Shown piece after piece: positions 7,187 through 13,955 of a stretch of 62,536 nucleotides of DNA (within the stretch, counting starts at the first letter, position 1; each line of letters begins with the position of its first letter). The translations under genes and the position numbers were made by a program. The stretch lies in NCBI GenBank assembly GCA_030682385.1, contig JAUXOG010000024.1, positions 1-62,536 of the forward strand, written 5' to 3'. The DNA comes from Bacteroidota bacterium (GTDB lineage: Bacteria; Bacteroidota; Ignavibacteria; UBA10030; BY39). Under the pieces are notes generated by a model, which saw only the letters and a program-made list of their open reading frames with translations, was not told the origin of the DNA and ran no database searches.

Positions 7187-8485
7187 ATGAACAACTTTAA
7201 CTCAAGCCAAATTCTTAAGCCGCAGCCACCTGCAGCATATCGTTGGATAGTCCTCGTTTTTATCAGTTTAGCAATGTTTGGCAACTATTATGTGTATGAC
7301 AGTATCGCTCCCATTGCCGATATGCTAAAATCTCAAATCGGATTCTCTGATGAAAATATCGGAACATTATATTCAATTTACAGCGTTGCCGCAATCGTAA
7401 TTTTACTTATCGGCGGCTATGTTATCGATCGGTTCGGGACCAAATTATCTGTAATGATTTTTGGGTTTATATGTTTTATAGCAGCCGGTGTTACTGCTCT
7501 CTCATCCGATTTTTATGTTATGATGTTGGGTAGATTACTACTCGGTTTAGGAGCGGAACCCTTAATAGTTGCAATCACAACGGCATTGGCAAAATGGTTC
7601 AAGGGAAAAGAACTCAGTTTTGCGTTCGGTATAAATTTAACTATTGCACGTTTGGGATCGGTAGCAGCCGACAATTCTCCAACTCTGTTCCAATCGTATT
7701 ATATTAATTGGCAGGATCCATTATTTATCGCAACGATAATTTCTGTGATGTGCATTATCGGCGCTGTCGGTTATTGGATTTTAGAAAATCGTGCTGAGAA
7801 AAAATATGAATTAGCTCAAGCCGGTGAAGTCGATCGCTTAGATATAAAGAATATGTTCAAGTTTAATAAATCGTTCTGGTTAATCGTAGCCCTGTGCATT
7901 ACTTTTTATTCTGCAATTTTCCCATTCAGGAGTTTTGCAATAAAATTCTTCATCGAAGCACACGGTACATCGCGTGAGTTCGGTGGTTTTTTAAATTCAA
8001 TCCTTCCGATGTCTGCTATGATCGCAACACCGCTGTTCGGATTGTTGGCTGATAAAATCGGAAACCGCGCTTTATTAATGACATTCGGTTCGCTTCTTTT
8101 AGTTCCCGTTTTTCTGATGATGGCTTATGGGGGAGTTTCTTTGTTCGTTCCTATAGCAATGATGGGAATTGCGTTTTCATTAATTCCCGCTGTGATGTGG
8201 CCCTCGGTTGCATACATTGTTCCTCAAAATCGATTAGGTACTGCTTATGCTTTGATGACTTTAATACAACAGGTCGGGTTAGCAGGAATGAATTGGTTGA
8301 TCGGTTACTCAAATGATCTATCGGGGGCGAGCGCTGCAAATCCGGATGGTTATAATTTAGGGATGTGGATTTTTTCCACTCTCGGCTTTTTCGGTTTGTT
8401 GTTCGCATTTTTGCTCCGCCGGACAGAAAAAGGCCCTACGGGGCACGGACTTGAATTACCTACTCCACATAAAATAGTTAATTAA
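7187..8485 (+). CDS. Major facilitator superfamily transporter, MFSD1-like
   Basis: 432 residues with about twelve hydrophobic segments and the MFS loop 2-3 signature as GGYVIDRFGTK (near residues 76-86). A second, weaker copy lies after helix 8 (LFGLLADKIGNRALL). The overall pattern resembles MFSD1-type transporters, whose animal member exports dipeptides from lysosomes. That link rests on my recognition of the family and was not tested by alignment. A possible M29-like aminopeptidase gene starts 36 bp downstream on the same strand, so an uptake-and-cleavage pair for small peptides is a reasonable hypothesis. The short C-terminus after helix 12 is cytoplasmic and polar. Confidence 0.8.
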   Translation: MNNFNSSQILKPQPPAAYRWIVLVFISLAMFGNYYVYDSIAPIADMLKSQIGFSDENIGTLYSIYSVAAIVILLIGGYVIDRFGTKLSVMIFGFICFIAAGVTALSSDFYVMMLGRLLLGLGAEPLIVAITTALAKWFKGKELSFAFGINLTIARLGSVAADNSPTLFQSYYINWQDPLFIATIISVMCIIGAVGYWILENRAEKKYELAQAGEVDRLDIKNMFKFNKSFWLIVALCITFYSAIFPFRSFAIKFFIEAHGTSREFGGFLNSILPMSAMIATPLFGLLADKIGNRALLMTFGSLLLVPVFLMMAYGGVSLFVPIAMMGIAFSLIPAVMWPSVAYIVPQNRLGTAYALMTLIQQVGLAGMNWLIGYSNDLSGASAANPDGYNLGMWIFSTLGFFGLLFAFLLRRTEKGPTGHGLELPTPHKIVN

Positions 8486-8521
8486 AATTAAACTTATTCA
8501 ATAAATAATTGTCGAAATTAT

Positions 8522-9481
8522 ATGAAAAACGAATTAGATAACGCTTCTGAAATCGCAATACGCGATTGTATGGGCTTGCAAAACGGCGAAACTGTACTCG
8601 TTGTTACCGATGAGCCACTCCGCAAAATTGGCTACTCGTTATGGCTGGCGGCTAAAAACTTAGGTGCTTCTGAATCAGTCATTATCGAGATGCAGCCGCG
8701 CAAAACTAACGGCGAAGAACCACCAAAGCAAATCGCTGAATTAATGAAGCAGTTCGATGTTGTTCTATGCCCGACTTCAAAATCATTAACGCATACCGAC
8801 TCACGCCGGCTTGCAACAACGCTTGGTGTTCGTATCGCAACATTGCCCGGTGTTACTGAAGAAATTATGATCCGTTGCATGAACGCCGACTATCATAAAA
8901 TTGCTGAGCGAACTTTTAAGCTGTGCGAGTTGATGGAAAAGACGAAAGTAATTCGTGTAACATCTCCAAGTGGAACTGATATCACGATGCCGATTGTAGG
9001 ACGCTCGGCTCACGCAAGTTCAGGACTGTTTCGTGAAAAAGGACAGTGGGGGAATTTACCGACCGGTGAAGCTTACCTCGCACCCGAAGAAGGCAAATCG
9101 AACGGCGTTGTTGTAGTTGACGGTTCGATGGCTGGCGTTGGAATGATCAAATCTCCGATTAAGATTGTTGTTAAAGATGGATACGCTGCTGAAATAACCG
9201 GTGGCGAAGAAGCCGAAAAATTAGTAAAACTTTTGGAACCGCACGGGCGTGATGGGCGCAATGTTGCGGAGTTTGGTATCGGCACAAACGACAAGGCAAT
9301 TTTGACAGGACTTATCTTGGAAGACGAAAAAGTTATGGGCACAATTCATATCGCTTTCGGCGACAACAAGTCGATGGGCGGCAGCGTTCGCGTTGCAAGC
9401 CATCTCGATGGATTAGTGAAAAATCCGGATGTGTGGTTCGACGAGAAATTAATTATGAAAGATGGAAAGTTTAGAACGTAG
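8522..9481 (+). CDS. M29-like leucyl aminopeptidase family metalloenzyme
   Basis: 319 residues. Candidate metal ligands follow the M29 and related NicX-type pattern: Glu183 in NLPTGEA, Glu250 in NVAEFGIGTN, His276 in HIAFGDN, and His294 with Asp296 in SHLDGL. M29 aminopeptidases remove N-terminal residues using two divalent metals. The catalytic Tyr of Thermus-type enzymes, seven residues after the third ligand, is not obvious here (Lys occupies about that place). A divergent substrate or a dioxygenase-like (NicX) chemistry therefore remains possible. There is no signal peptide, so it is cytoplasmic. It sits directly after the MFS gene and probably shares its transcript. The stop is followed at once by a long heptanucleotide array. 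Confidence 0.75.
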   Translation: MKNELDNASEIAIRDCMGLQNGETVLVVTDEPLRKIGYSLWLAAKNLGASESVIIEMQPRKTNGEEPPKQIAELMKQFDVVLCPTSKSLTHTDSRRLATTLGVRIATLPGVTEEIMIRCMNADYHKIAERTFKLCELMEKTKVIRVTSPSGTDITMPIVGRSAHASSGLFREKGQWGNLPTGEAYLAPEEGKSNGVVVVDGSMAGVGMIKSPIKIVVKDGYAAEITGGEEAEKLVKLLEPHGRDGRNVAEFGIGTNDKAILTGLILEDEKVMGTIHIAFGDNKSMGGSVRVASHLDGLVKNPDVWFDEKLIMKDGKFRT

Positions 9482-9672
9482 AGCGTAGAGCTAAGAGCGA
9501 TGAGCAATGAGCGTTGAGCTGTAAGCGTAGAGCAATGAGCGTTGAGCTGTGAGCATTGAGCAAAGAGCGATGAGCTTGGAGCAATTAGCTTTGAGTTAAG
9601 AGTGTAGAGCGTTGAGCGTTGAGCAATGAGCGTTGAGCTGTAAGCGTAGAGCTAAGAGCGTATAGCAAAGAG
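9481..9672. repeat. Imperfect 7-bp tandem array, GAGCNNN
   Basis: About 27 consecutive heptamers keep GAGC (rarely AAGC, TAGC, GAGT) in phase while the last three bases vary, for example GTA, TAA, GAT, AAT, GTT, TGT. Longer blocks such as GAGCAATGAGCGTTGAGCTG recur. The array starts at the last base of the aminopeptidase stop and ends about 85 bp before the MacA-like gene. The 7-bp period is not in coding phase, and no open frame spans it. Confidence 0.92.
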
Positions 9673-9756
9673 AAGTTGTGTGTCTACAGAAATTAAAAGT
9701 TTACAACTAGCAGAAAATATAAACCGTAATAAAAAATCTAAAATCTTAATTTTAAA

Positions 9757-11109
9757 ATGAAGAAAAAACTAATATACATATCAACTGCATTAATAATCAT
9801 AATCGCTGCTTTATACTATTTTGTCATTCGCAGTTCTGCTGAAGAAATTAAATATCGCACTGAAAAAGTCGGACGCGGCGATGTAATCGTGCAGGTGCGT
9901 GCAACAGGCACAGTAAATCCGGTAACTACTGTTCAGGTCGGGTCGCAAGTTAGCGAAACGCTTTCAAAAATATATGTCGATTTCAACAGTCAGGTTTATG
10001 CCGGACAAATAATTGCTCAAATTGATTCAACATTTTTAGCCGCTTCGGTAAAAGAATCGGAAGCGAATATGGAACGTGTTCAGGCACAGGTGAACGAAGC
10101 CCGCCGCGCTATGAAAAGAGTGCAGGAACTCTTCAACAAAAATTTAGTTTCGCAAGCCGAGATGGATGTAGCTCAAACTAATTACGAAACTTCACTCGCA
10201 CAACTTAAGCAGGCACAAGCTTCTCTTGATAGAGCAAAAGTCAACATCCGCTATTCAATAATCAGGTCGCCAATAAATGGCGTCGTAATATCCCGCGATG
10301 TTGATGTCGGTCAGACTGTTGCCGCAAGTTTGCAGGCGCCAAAACTATTTGTAATCGCCCACGACTTAAAAAAAATGCAGGTCGAAGCCAACGTTGACGA
10401 AGCCGATATCGGCAACATTGAGGTTGGGCAAGAGGTAACTTTTACTGTAGATGCTCATCCAAACCGCGAGTTTAAAGGTAAGGTAACGCAAGTACGACTT
10501 TCACCGCAAAACATACAAAATGTTGTTACATATACGGTTATCATCGAAGTACCAAATCCGGATATGAAACTTATGCCTGGAATGACTGCAACTGCTTCGA
10601 TATTAGTTAATGAGAAAACAGATGTTTTGCGAGTTCCGGCGCTTGCCCTGCGGTTCCAACCCCCTGCCGATGTAGTAGAAAAAATTGAAAAAGAAATAGC
10701 GGAGAAATTTAAATCAAGAGACACCACAAATAATAATGGTAAATCGCCGGACAGCGTCAACCACGGCAACGGTGAACACCGTATGCAATCTTTCGGTGGC
10801 GGCGGCGGTGGTTTTATGCCCGGCTCAGGAATGGGCGGTGGTTCCCCGCGCGGCGAAGGACGACGAGGTGGGATGCGGCAAATACAAAGAGTTTGGGTGT
10901 TGGACGAAAATAAAAATTTGAAACCAATGCCAGTTCGCACCGGAATCAGCGATAACCGTTTTGTTGAAGTTAAAGGTGGTCCTCTAAAAGAAGGCGACGA
11001 AATTATTGTCGGAATGGAAATGAGTGCGGCAGCTACAACGCAAGCTCAGCGAAATCCTTTCAGCCCGCAAAGTCCAACTGGCGGTGGCGGCAGGCGAACC
11101 GGTTTCTAA
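9757..11109 (+). CDS. MacA-like periplasmic adaptor of an ABC efflux system
   Basis: 450 residues. A single N-terminal membrane anchor (residues 5-25) precedes the HlyD/MacA plan: a first biotinyl-lipoyl half (VGSQVSETLSKIYVDFNSQV), a coiled-coil hairpin (about 85-165), a second lipoyl half (SIIRSPINGVVISRDVDVG) and a beta-barrel. An unusual Gly/Met/Pro-rich insertion (about 342-375) lies in the membrane-proximal region, before RVWVLDENKNLKP. Adaptors of this type link an inner-membrane MacB-like permease to an outer-membrane TolC. The permease gene begins 27 bp downstream. No ATPase gene is adjacent, so a partner must be encoded elsewhere. Confidence 0.88.
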   Translation: MKKKLIYISTALIIIIAALYYFVIRSSAEEIKYRTEKVGRGDVIVQVRATGTVNPVTTVQVGSQVSETLSKIYVDFNSQVYAGQIIAQIDSTFLAASVKESEANMERVQAQVNEARRAMKRVQELFNKNLVSQAEMDVAQTNYETSLAQLKQAQASLDRAKVNIRYSIIRSPINGVVISRDVDVGQTVAASLQAPKLFVIAHDLKKMQVEANVDEADIGNIEVGQEVTFTVDAHPNREFKGKVTQVRLSPQNIQNVVTYTVIIEVPNPDMKLMPGMTATASILVNEKTDVLRVPALALRFQPPADVVEKIEKEIAEKFKSRDTTNNNGKSPDSVNHGNGEHRMQSFGGGGGGFMPGSGMGGGSPRGEGRRGGMRQIQRVWVLDENKNLKPMPVRTGISDNRFVEVKGGPLKEGDEIIVGMEMSAAATTQAQRNPFSPQSPTGGGGRRTGF

Positions 11110-11136
11110 AAATATTTTAAAGAAAGTTATTTATAT

Positions 11137-12357
11137 ATGATGCGATGGTTAGAAATATTTAGAATTGCTTTTGATGCGCTGATACGAAATAAAATGCGTT
11201 CACTATTAACGATGCTTGGAATAATTATTGGCGTAGGTGCAGTTATTGCGATGATTGCCGTGGGGCAGGGCGCTTCTTTTTCTGTTGAATCGCAAATTGC
11301 AAGTTTAGGGCAAAATGTTTTGATGATTTTTCCGGGGGCAACTTCGCGCGGTGGTGTAAGTGGCGGCGCCGGAAGTGTTACAACTTTAACTATCGAAGAT
11401 GCTGAGGCAATCGTGGAACAATGTCCTTCAGTGTTATATATGAGTCCGATGCTGCGTGCACCGTCGCAAATTGTTGCAGGTAATTTGAATTGGAGTTCGT
11501 CGGTACAAGGCGGCTCAGTCGATTATTTTGCTATACGTGATTGGAAACTTGAAAGTGGCGAATTCTTTTCCGATGCCGACATCAAGGCAACTGCCAAAGT
11601 TTGTGTGTTGGGGAAAACTGTTGCCGATAATCTTTTTCAAGGTGCCGACCCAATCGGTCAGATGGTTCGCATTCGAAATGTTCCTTTTAAAGTTGTTGGA
11701 ACTATGAAACCAAAAGGGCAAAATGTTTCAGGTCAAGACCAAGATGATATTGTTGTGGCGCCTTATACTACAGTTCAAAAGCGTCTGCTTGGGATTAATT
11801 TTATTTGGGGAATAATGATTTCGGCAGTTAGTAAAGATAAAATATTCCAAGCTCAGGACGAGGTTACTAATTTGCTTCGTGTTCGCCATCGCCTTCAAAT
11901 GTGGGACGATAACGATTTTACTATCCGCAACCAAACTGATATCGCAGAAACAGCTACAGCAACCTCGAAAATTATGACGATACTATTGGGAAGCATCGCT
12001 TCTGTTTCGTTGATTGTTGGTGGGATTGGAATTATGAATATTATGTTAGTTTCTGTAACCGAGCGGACGCGTGAAATTGGAGTGCGAATGTCGATAGGTG
12101 CACGCCGAAGAGATATATTATCACAGTTCTTAATGGAAGCAATTGTGTTAAGTTTATTGGGTGGATTTATTGGAATTTTGTTAGGTGTCGGAGGTTCGAG
12201 TTTAATTTCAAAGTTTGCCGGTTGGCCCACATTCGTATCCGGTAGTTCGGTAGTTTTAGCTGTTTTCTTTTCGATGGCGGTTGGTGTATTCTTCGGCTTC
12301 TATCCCGCTCGCAAAGCTGCAAGCCTGAATCCGATTGATGCGTTAAGATACGAATAA
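11137..12357 (+). CDS. MacB/FtsX-type ABC transporter permease
   Basis: 406 residues. The layout is one N-terminal membrane helix (LLTMLGIIIGVGAVIAMIAV), a large extracytoplasmic MacB-type domain (about 50-275), then three C-terminal helices. The conserved coupling segment TERTREIGVRMSIGARRRDI and the terminal YPARKAASLNPIDALRYE are typical. MacB itself carries an N-terminal ATPase domain, but this protein does not, so it needs a separate LolD/MacB-type ATPase. It follows the adaptor in one transcription unit. A hairpin after the stop (12369-12384) may end the unit. Confidence 0.9.
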   Translation: MMRWLEIFRIAFDALIRNKMRSLLTMLGIIIGVGAVIAMIAVGQGASFSVESQIASLGQNVLMIFPGATSRGGVSGGAGSVTTLTIEDAEAIVEQCPSVLYMSPMLRAPSQIVAGNLNWSSSVQGGSVDYFAIRDWKLESGEFFSDADIKATAKVCVLGKTVADNLFQGADPIGQMVRIRNVPFKVVGTMKPKGQNVSGQDQDDIVVAPYTTVQKRLLGINFIWGIMISAVSKDKIFQAQDEVTNLLRVRHRLQMWDDNDFTIRNQTDIAETATATSKIMTILLGSIASVSLIVGGIGIMNIMLVSVTERTREIGVRMSIGARRRDILSQFLMEAIVLSLLGGFIGILLGVGGSSLISKFAGWPTFVSGSSVVLAVFFSMAVGVFFGFYPARKAASLNPIDALRYE

Positions 12358-12368
12358 GAAAAATTCAA

Positions 12369-12384
12369 TCCCGACCTGTCGGGA
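12369..12384. other. Short perfect hairpin after the MacB-like gene
   Basis: TCCCGAC and GTCGGGA are separated by two bases. The hairpin lies 12 bp past the stop codon, but no T-run follows on the plus strand. It may be a weak terminator, an mRNA-stabilising structure, or a small palindromic repeat. Confidence 0.5.
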
Positions 12385-12521
12385 CAAAAATCAAACGGAT
12401 ATTAATAAAAGATTCTAAACTCAGTCTTCAATACTAGATAATATTAATTTTAACATTTGATATTATTGTTTGTTTTTATGCAACTCATTTTGTATTATTC
12501 ATCACAGAAATAGGAGCAATT

Positions 12522-12740
12522 ATGACACAAACGATAGAAGCAATATATACTCATAAAATAATAAAACCTCTGAAACCGATTAGAGGACTTAAAGAATAGC
12601 AACGTGTAGAGATTACTATTTATATCCCTCCAAAAAAAGAAGGTATTAAAGAATTAGCTAATACGCTAAGTAAAAATGATGCGATCGAGATGAATAAAAT
12701 AATTGAAAAAGAATTTGAGAAGATAGATAATGGATGGTAG
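12522..12740 (+). pseudogene. DUF104 (AF2212-like) antitoxin with in-frame TAG
   Basis: A frame with a good ribosome binding site (TAGGAG at 12511) starts MTQTIEAIYTHKIIKPLKPI, matching the beta-hairpin opening of DUF104 antitoxins. Codon 26 is TAG (12597-12599), where the family usually has a small residue in LKEG-QRVEI. After it the same frame continues QRVEITIYIPP through an acidic helix to TAG 12738. This looks like one gene with a nonsense mutation. Its end overlaps the start of a PIN toxin remnant at 12730, the usual antitoxin-toxin order. Confidence 0.7.
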
Positions 12741-12893
12741 GTTTATTATTGACTGAAGTTACGCAGAACAGTCATTCTGAACGAAGTGAAGAATCTTAAA
12801 CCTCAATTTCAAGCTATTTTTAGATGTTTCGCTTCGCTCAACATGACAAAAAGTCGATTCTGAGTAACTTCAGTTATTGATATAAATTGGTGA
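12730..12893 (+). pseudogene. PIN-domain (VapC-like) toxin remnant split by a MITE
   Basis: ATG 12730 opens MDGRFIID, the start of a PIN nuclease up to its first catalytic Asp, and hits TGA at once inside the 123-bp element at 12752. Removing the element and one copy of the 5-bp duplication restores MDGRFIIDINW, the typical D-x-N start, before another stop at 12891. The rest of the toxin is gone, replaced by low-complexity DNA. The overlap with the antitoxin frame is as expected for a toxin-antitoxin pair. Confidence 0.65.
12752..12874. mobile_element. 123-bp MITE-like element, copy 1
   Basis: The terminal inverted repeats are ACTGAAGTTACGCAGAA at 12752-12768 and, read on the other strand, ACTGAAGTTACTCAGAA at 12874-12858 (16 of 17 identical). 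A 5-bp target duplication, TATTG, flanks it at 12747-12751 and 12875-12879. The interior is a second imperfect inverted repeat (CATTCTGAACGAAG against CTTCGCTCAACATG), so the whole element can fold. It has no coding capacity. A second copy begins at 62419. The mobilising transposase is not in the window. Confidence 0.88.
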
Positions 12894-12906
12894 AGGAGAT
12901 GAGTGG

Positions 12907-12965
12907 TGGAGTGTTGGGGCGATGGAATAATGGAGTATTGGAGTATTGGAGTGGTGAAGTGATGG
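12907..12965. repeat. Imperfect 8-bp tandem array, TGGAGTNT
   Basis: About seven octamers follow one another: TGGAGTGT, TGGGGCGA, TGGAATAA, TGGAGTAT twice, TGGAGTGG, TGAAGTGA. The array lies between the toxin remnant and the Myb-repeat gene and replaces the expected toxin body. It is similar in style to the 7-bp array at 9481, but with a different unit. Just after it, GACTC/GAGTC (12971-12984) forms a small hairpin. Confidence 0.75.
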
Positions 12966-13036
12966 TCAACGACTCAACCGAGTCTTTGACTCGTAGAGAG
13001 TTTTGGAATATTAACTTTATGTGTTAGAAAATAATT

Positions 13037-13906
13037 ATGACGAAGTTGTGGACTGAAGAAGAAATTAAAATATTGAAAGCGCATTACTCAAAACGCGGTT
13101 CAGTATATGTGGGTGAAAAAATTAACCGGGCTCCGGATTCCGTTATCGCTAAAGCAATTCAATTAGGAATTCGTTCAAAACGATTAAAAAAATGGGTGAC
13201 GTGGGAAGATAATTATTTGCTACGGCACTATAACGACCGCTCTAATGCGGCGATTGCCAGAACATTAAAAAGAACTATCCCATCAATATTGGTTCATGCA
13301 AAAAAACTTGGCTTAACTGAAAAAAGGCCCGCAAATTGGTCGGATGAAGAAATAAACCTGCTGAAGAGTTGCTATCACGACCGTAAGATTTCTTTGCACG
13401 AACTTTCTCAAAAAATTGGCCGCACACGATATAGTATTTTGCTAAAAGCTCAAACTTTGGGTTTAAGCCGACCATTACACGACCACGATTGGACAAAAGA
13501 AGAACGCCAGTACGTTAAAAAATATTATAATAAAAAGACTTATAGAGAAATTGCCGGTAAGCTTGGAGTTAGTATCAGTGCCGTTTCGCATTACGTAAAT
13601 CGATTGGGTATTCTTAAAAGACAGCCAGGTAAAAAATGGACTGAGGAGGATAAAGAATATTTAAGACAGAACTATAAAAATATACCCACAAAAGAAATCG
13701 CTTTAAAACTGAATCGTGGTTACGATAATGTGGTGAACTATGCAGGATTACTCGGTTTAAGTTCGGGTCCAAGTAAACCCTGGACAGTTGAAGAAAAAGA
13801 GTATCTGATGAATAATCATAAAAAAATATCTATTGAGGAGATAGGAAAAAATCTGAACAGGACAGTTAAAGCGATTTCATCTTATATTCGAAAGTATAAG
13901 CTCTGA
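13037..13906 (+). CDS. Protein of six tandem Myb/SANT-like helix-turn-helix repeats
   Basis: 289 residues made almost entirely of six units of 48-51 residues. Each opens with Trp and an acidic helix (WTEEE, WVTWED, WSDEE, WTKEE, WTEED, WTVEE). The leading Trp residues are at about 5, 53, 101, 152, 201 and 249. Each unit then has a Tyr or His, an E-I/L-A-x-x-L-x-R-T/S helix and an I-x-x-x-A/V-x-x-LGL recognition helix. The protein is strongly basic, so sequence-specific DNA binding is likely. There is no effector domain, signal peptide or membrane segment. It lies 50 bp before a histidine kinase gene on the same strand. Its function is unknown; a DNA-bridging or regulatory role is inference. 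Confidence 0.82.
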   Translation: MTKLWTEEEIKILKAHYSKRGSVYVGEKINRAPDSVIAKAIQLGIRSKRLKKWVTWEDNYLLRHYNDRSNAAIARTLKRTIPSILVHAKKLGLTEKRPANWSDEEINLLKSCYHDRKISLHELSQKIGRTRYSILLKAQTLGLSRPLHDHDWTKEERQYVKKYYNKKTYREIAGKLGVSISAVSHYVNRLGILKRQPGKKWTEEDKEYLRQNYKNIPTKEIALKLNRGYDNVVNYAGLLGLSSGPSKPWTVEEKEYLMNNHKKISIEEIGKNLNRTVKAISSYIRKYKL

Positions 13907-13955
13907 AAAATAAAATTAATGGCATTTTATAACTTTTCTATGTAAATTTTCAGCG

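Noticed and set aside
9481-9672. CRISPR array or coding repeat
   Set aside because: The unit is only 7 bp, with no 20-40-bp spacers and no cas genes. No frame runs through it.
10455-10940. 161-residue minus-strand frame
   Set aside because: It mirrors the Gly-rich part of the MacA-like gene, without a start context or recognisable domain.
12369-12384. Rho-independent terminator
   Set aside because: The hairpin is perfect but lacks a T-run on the plus strand, so it is listed only as a hairpin.
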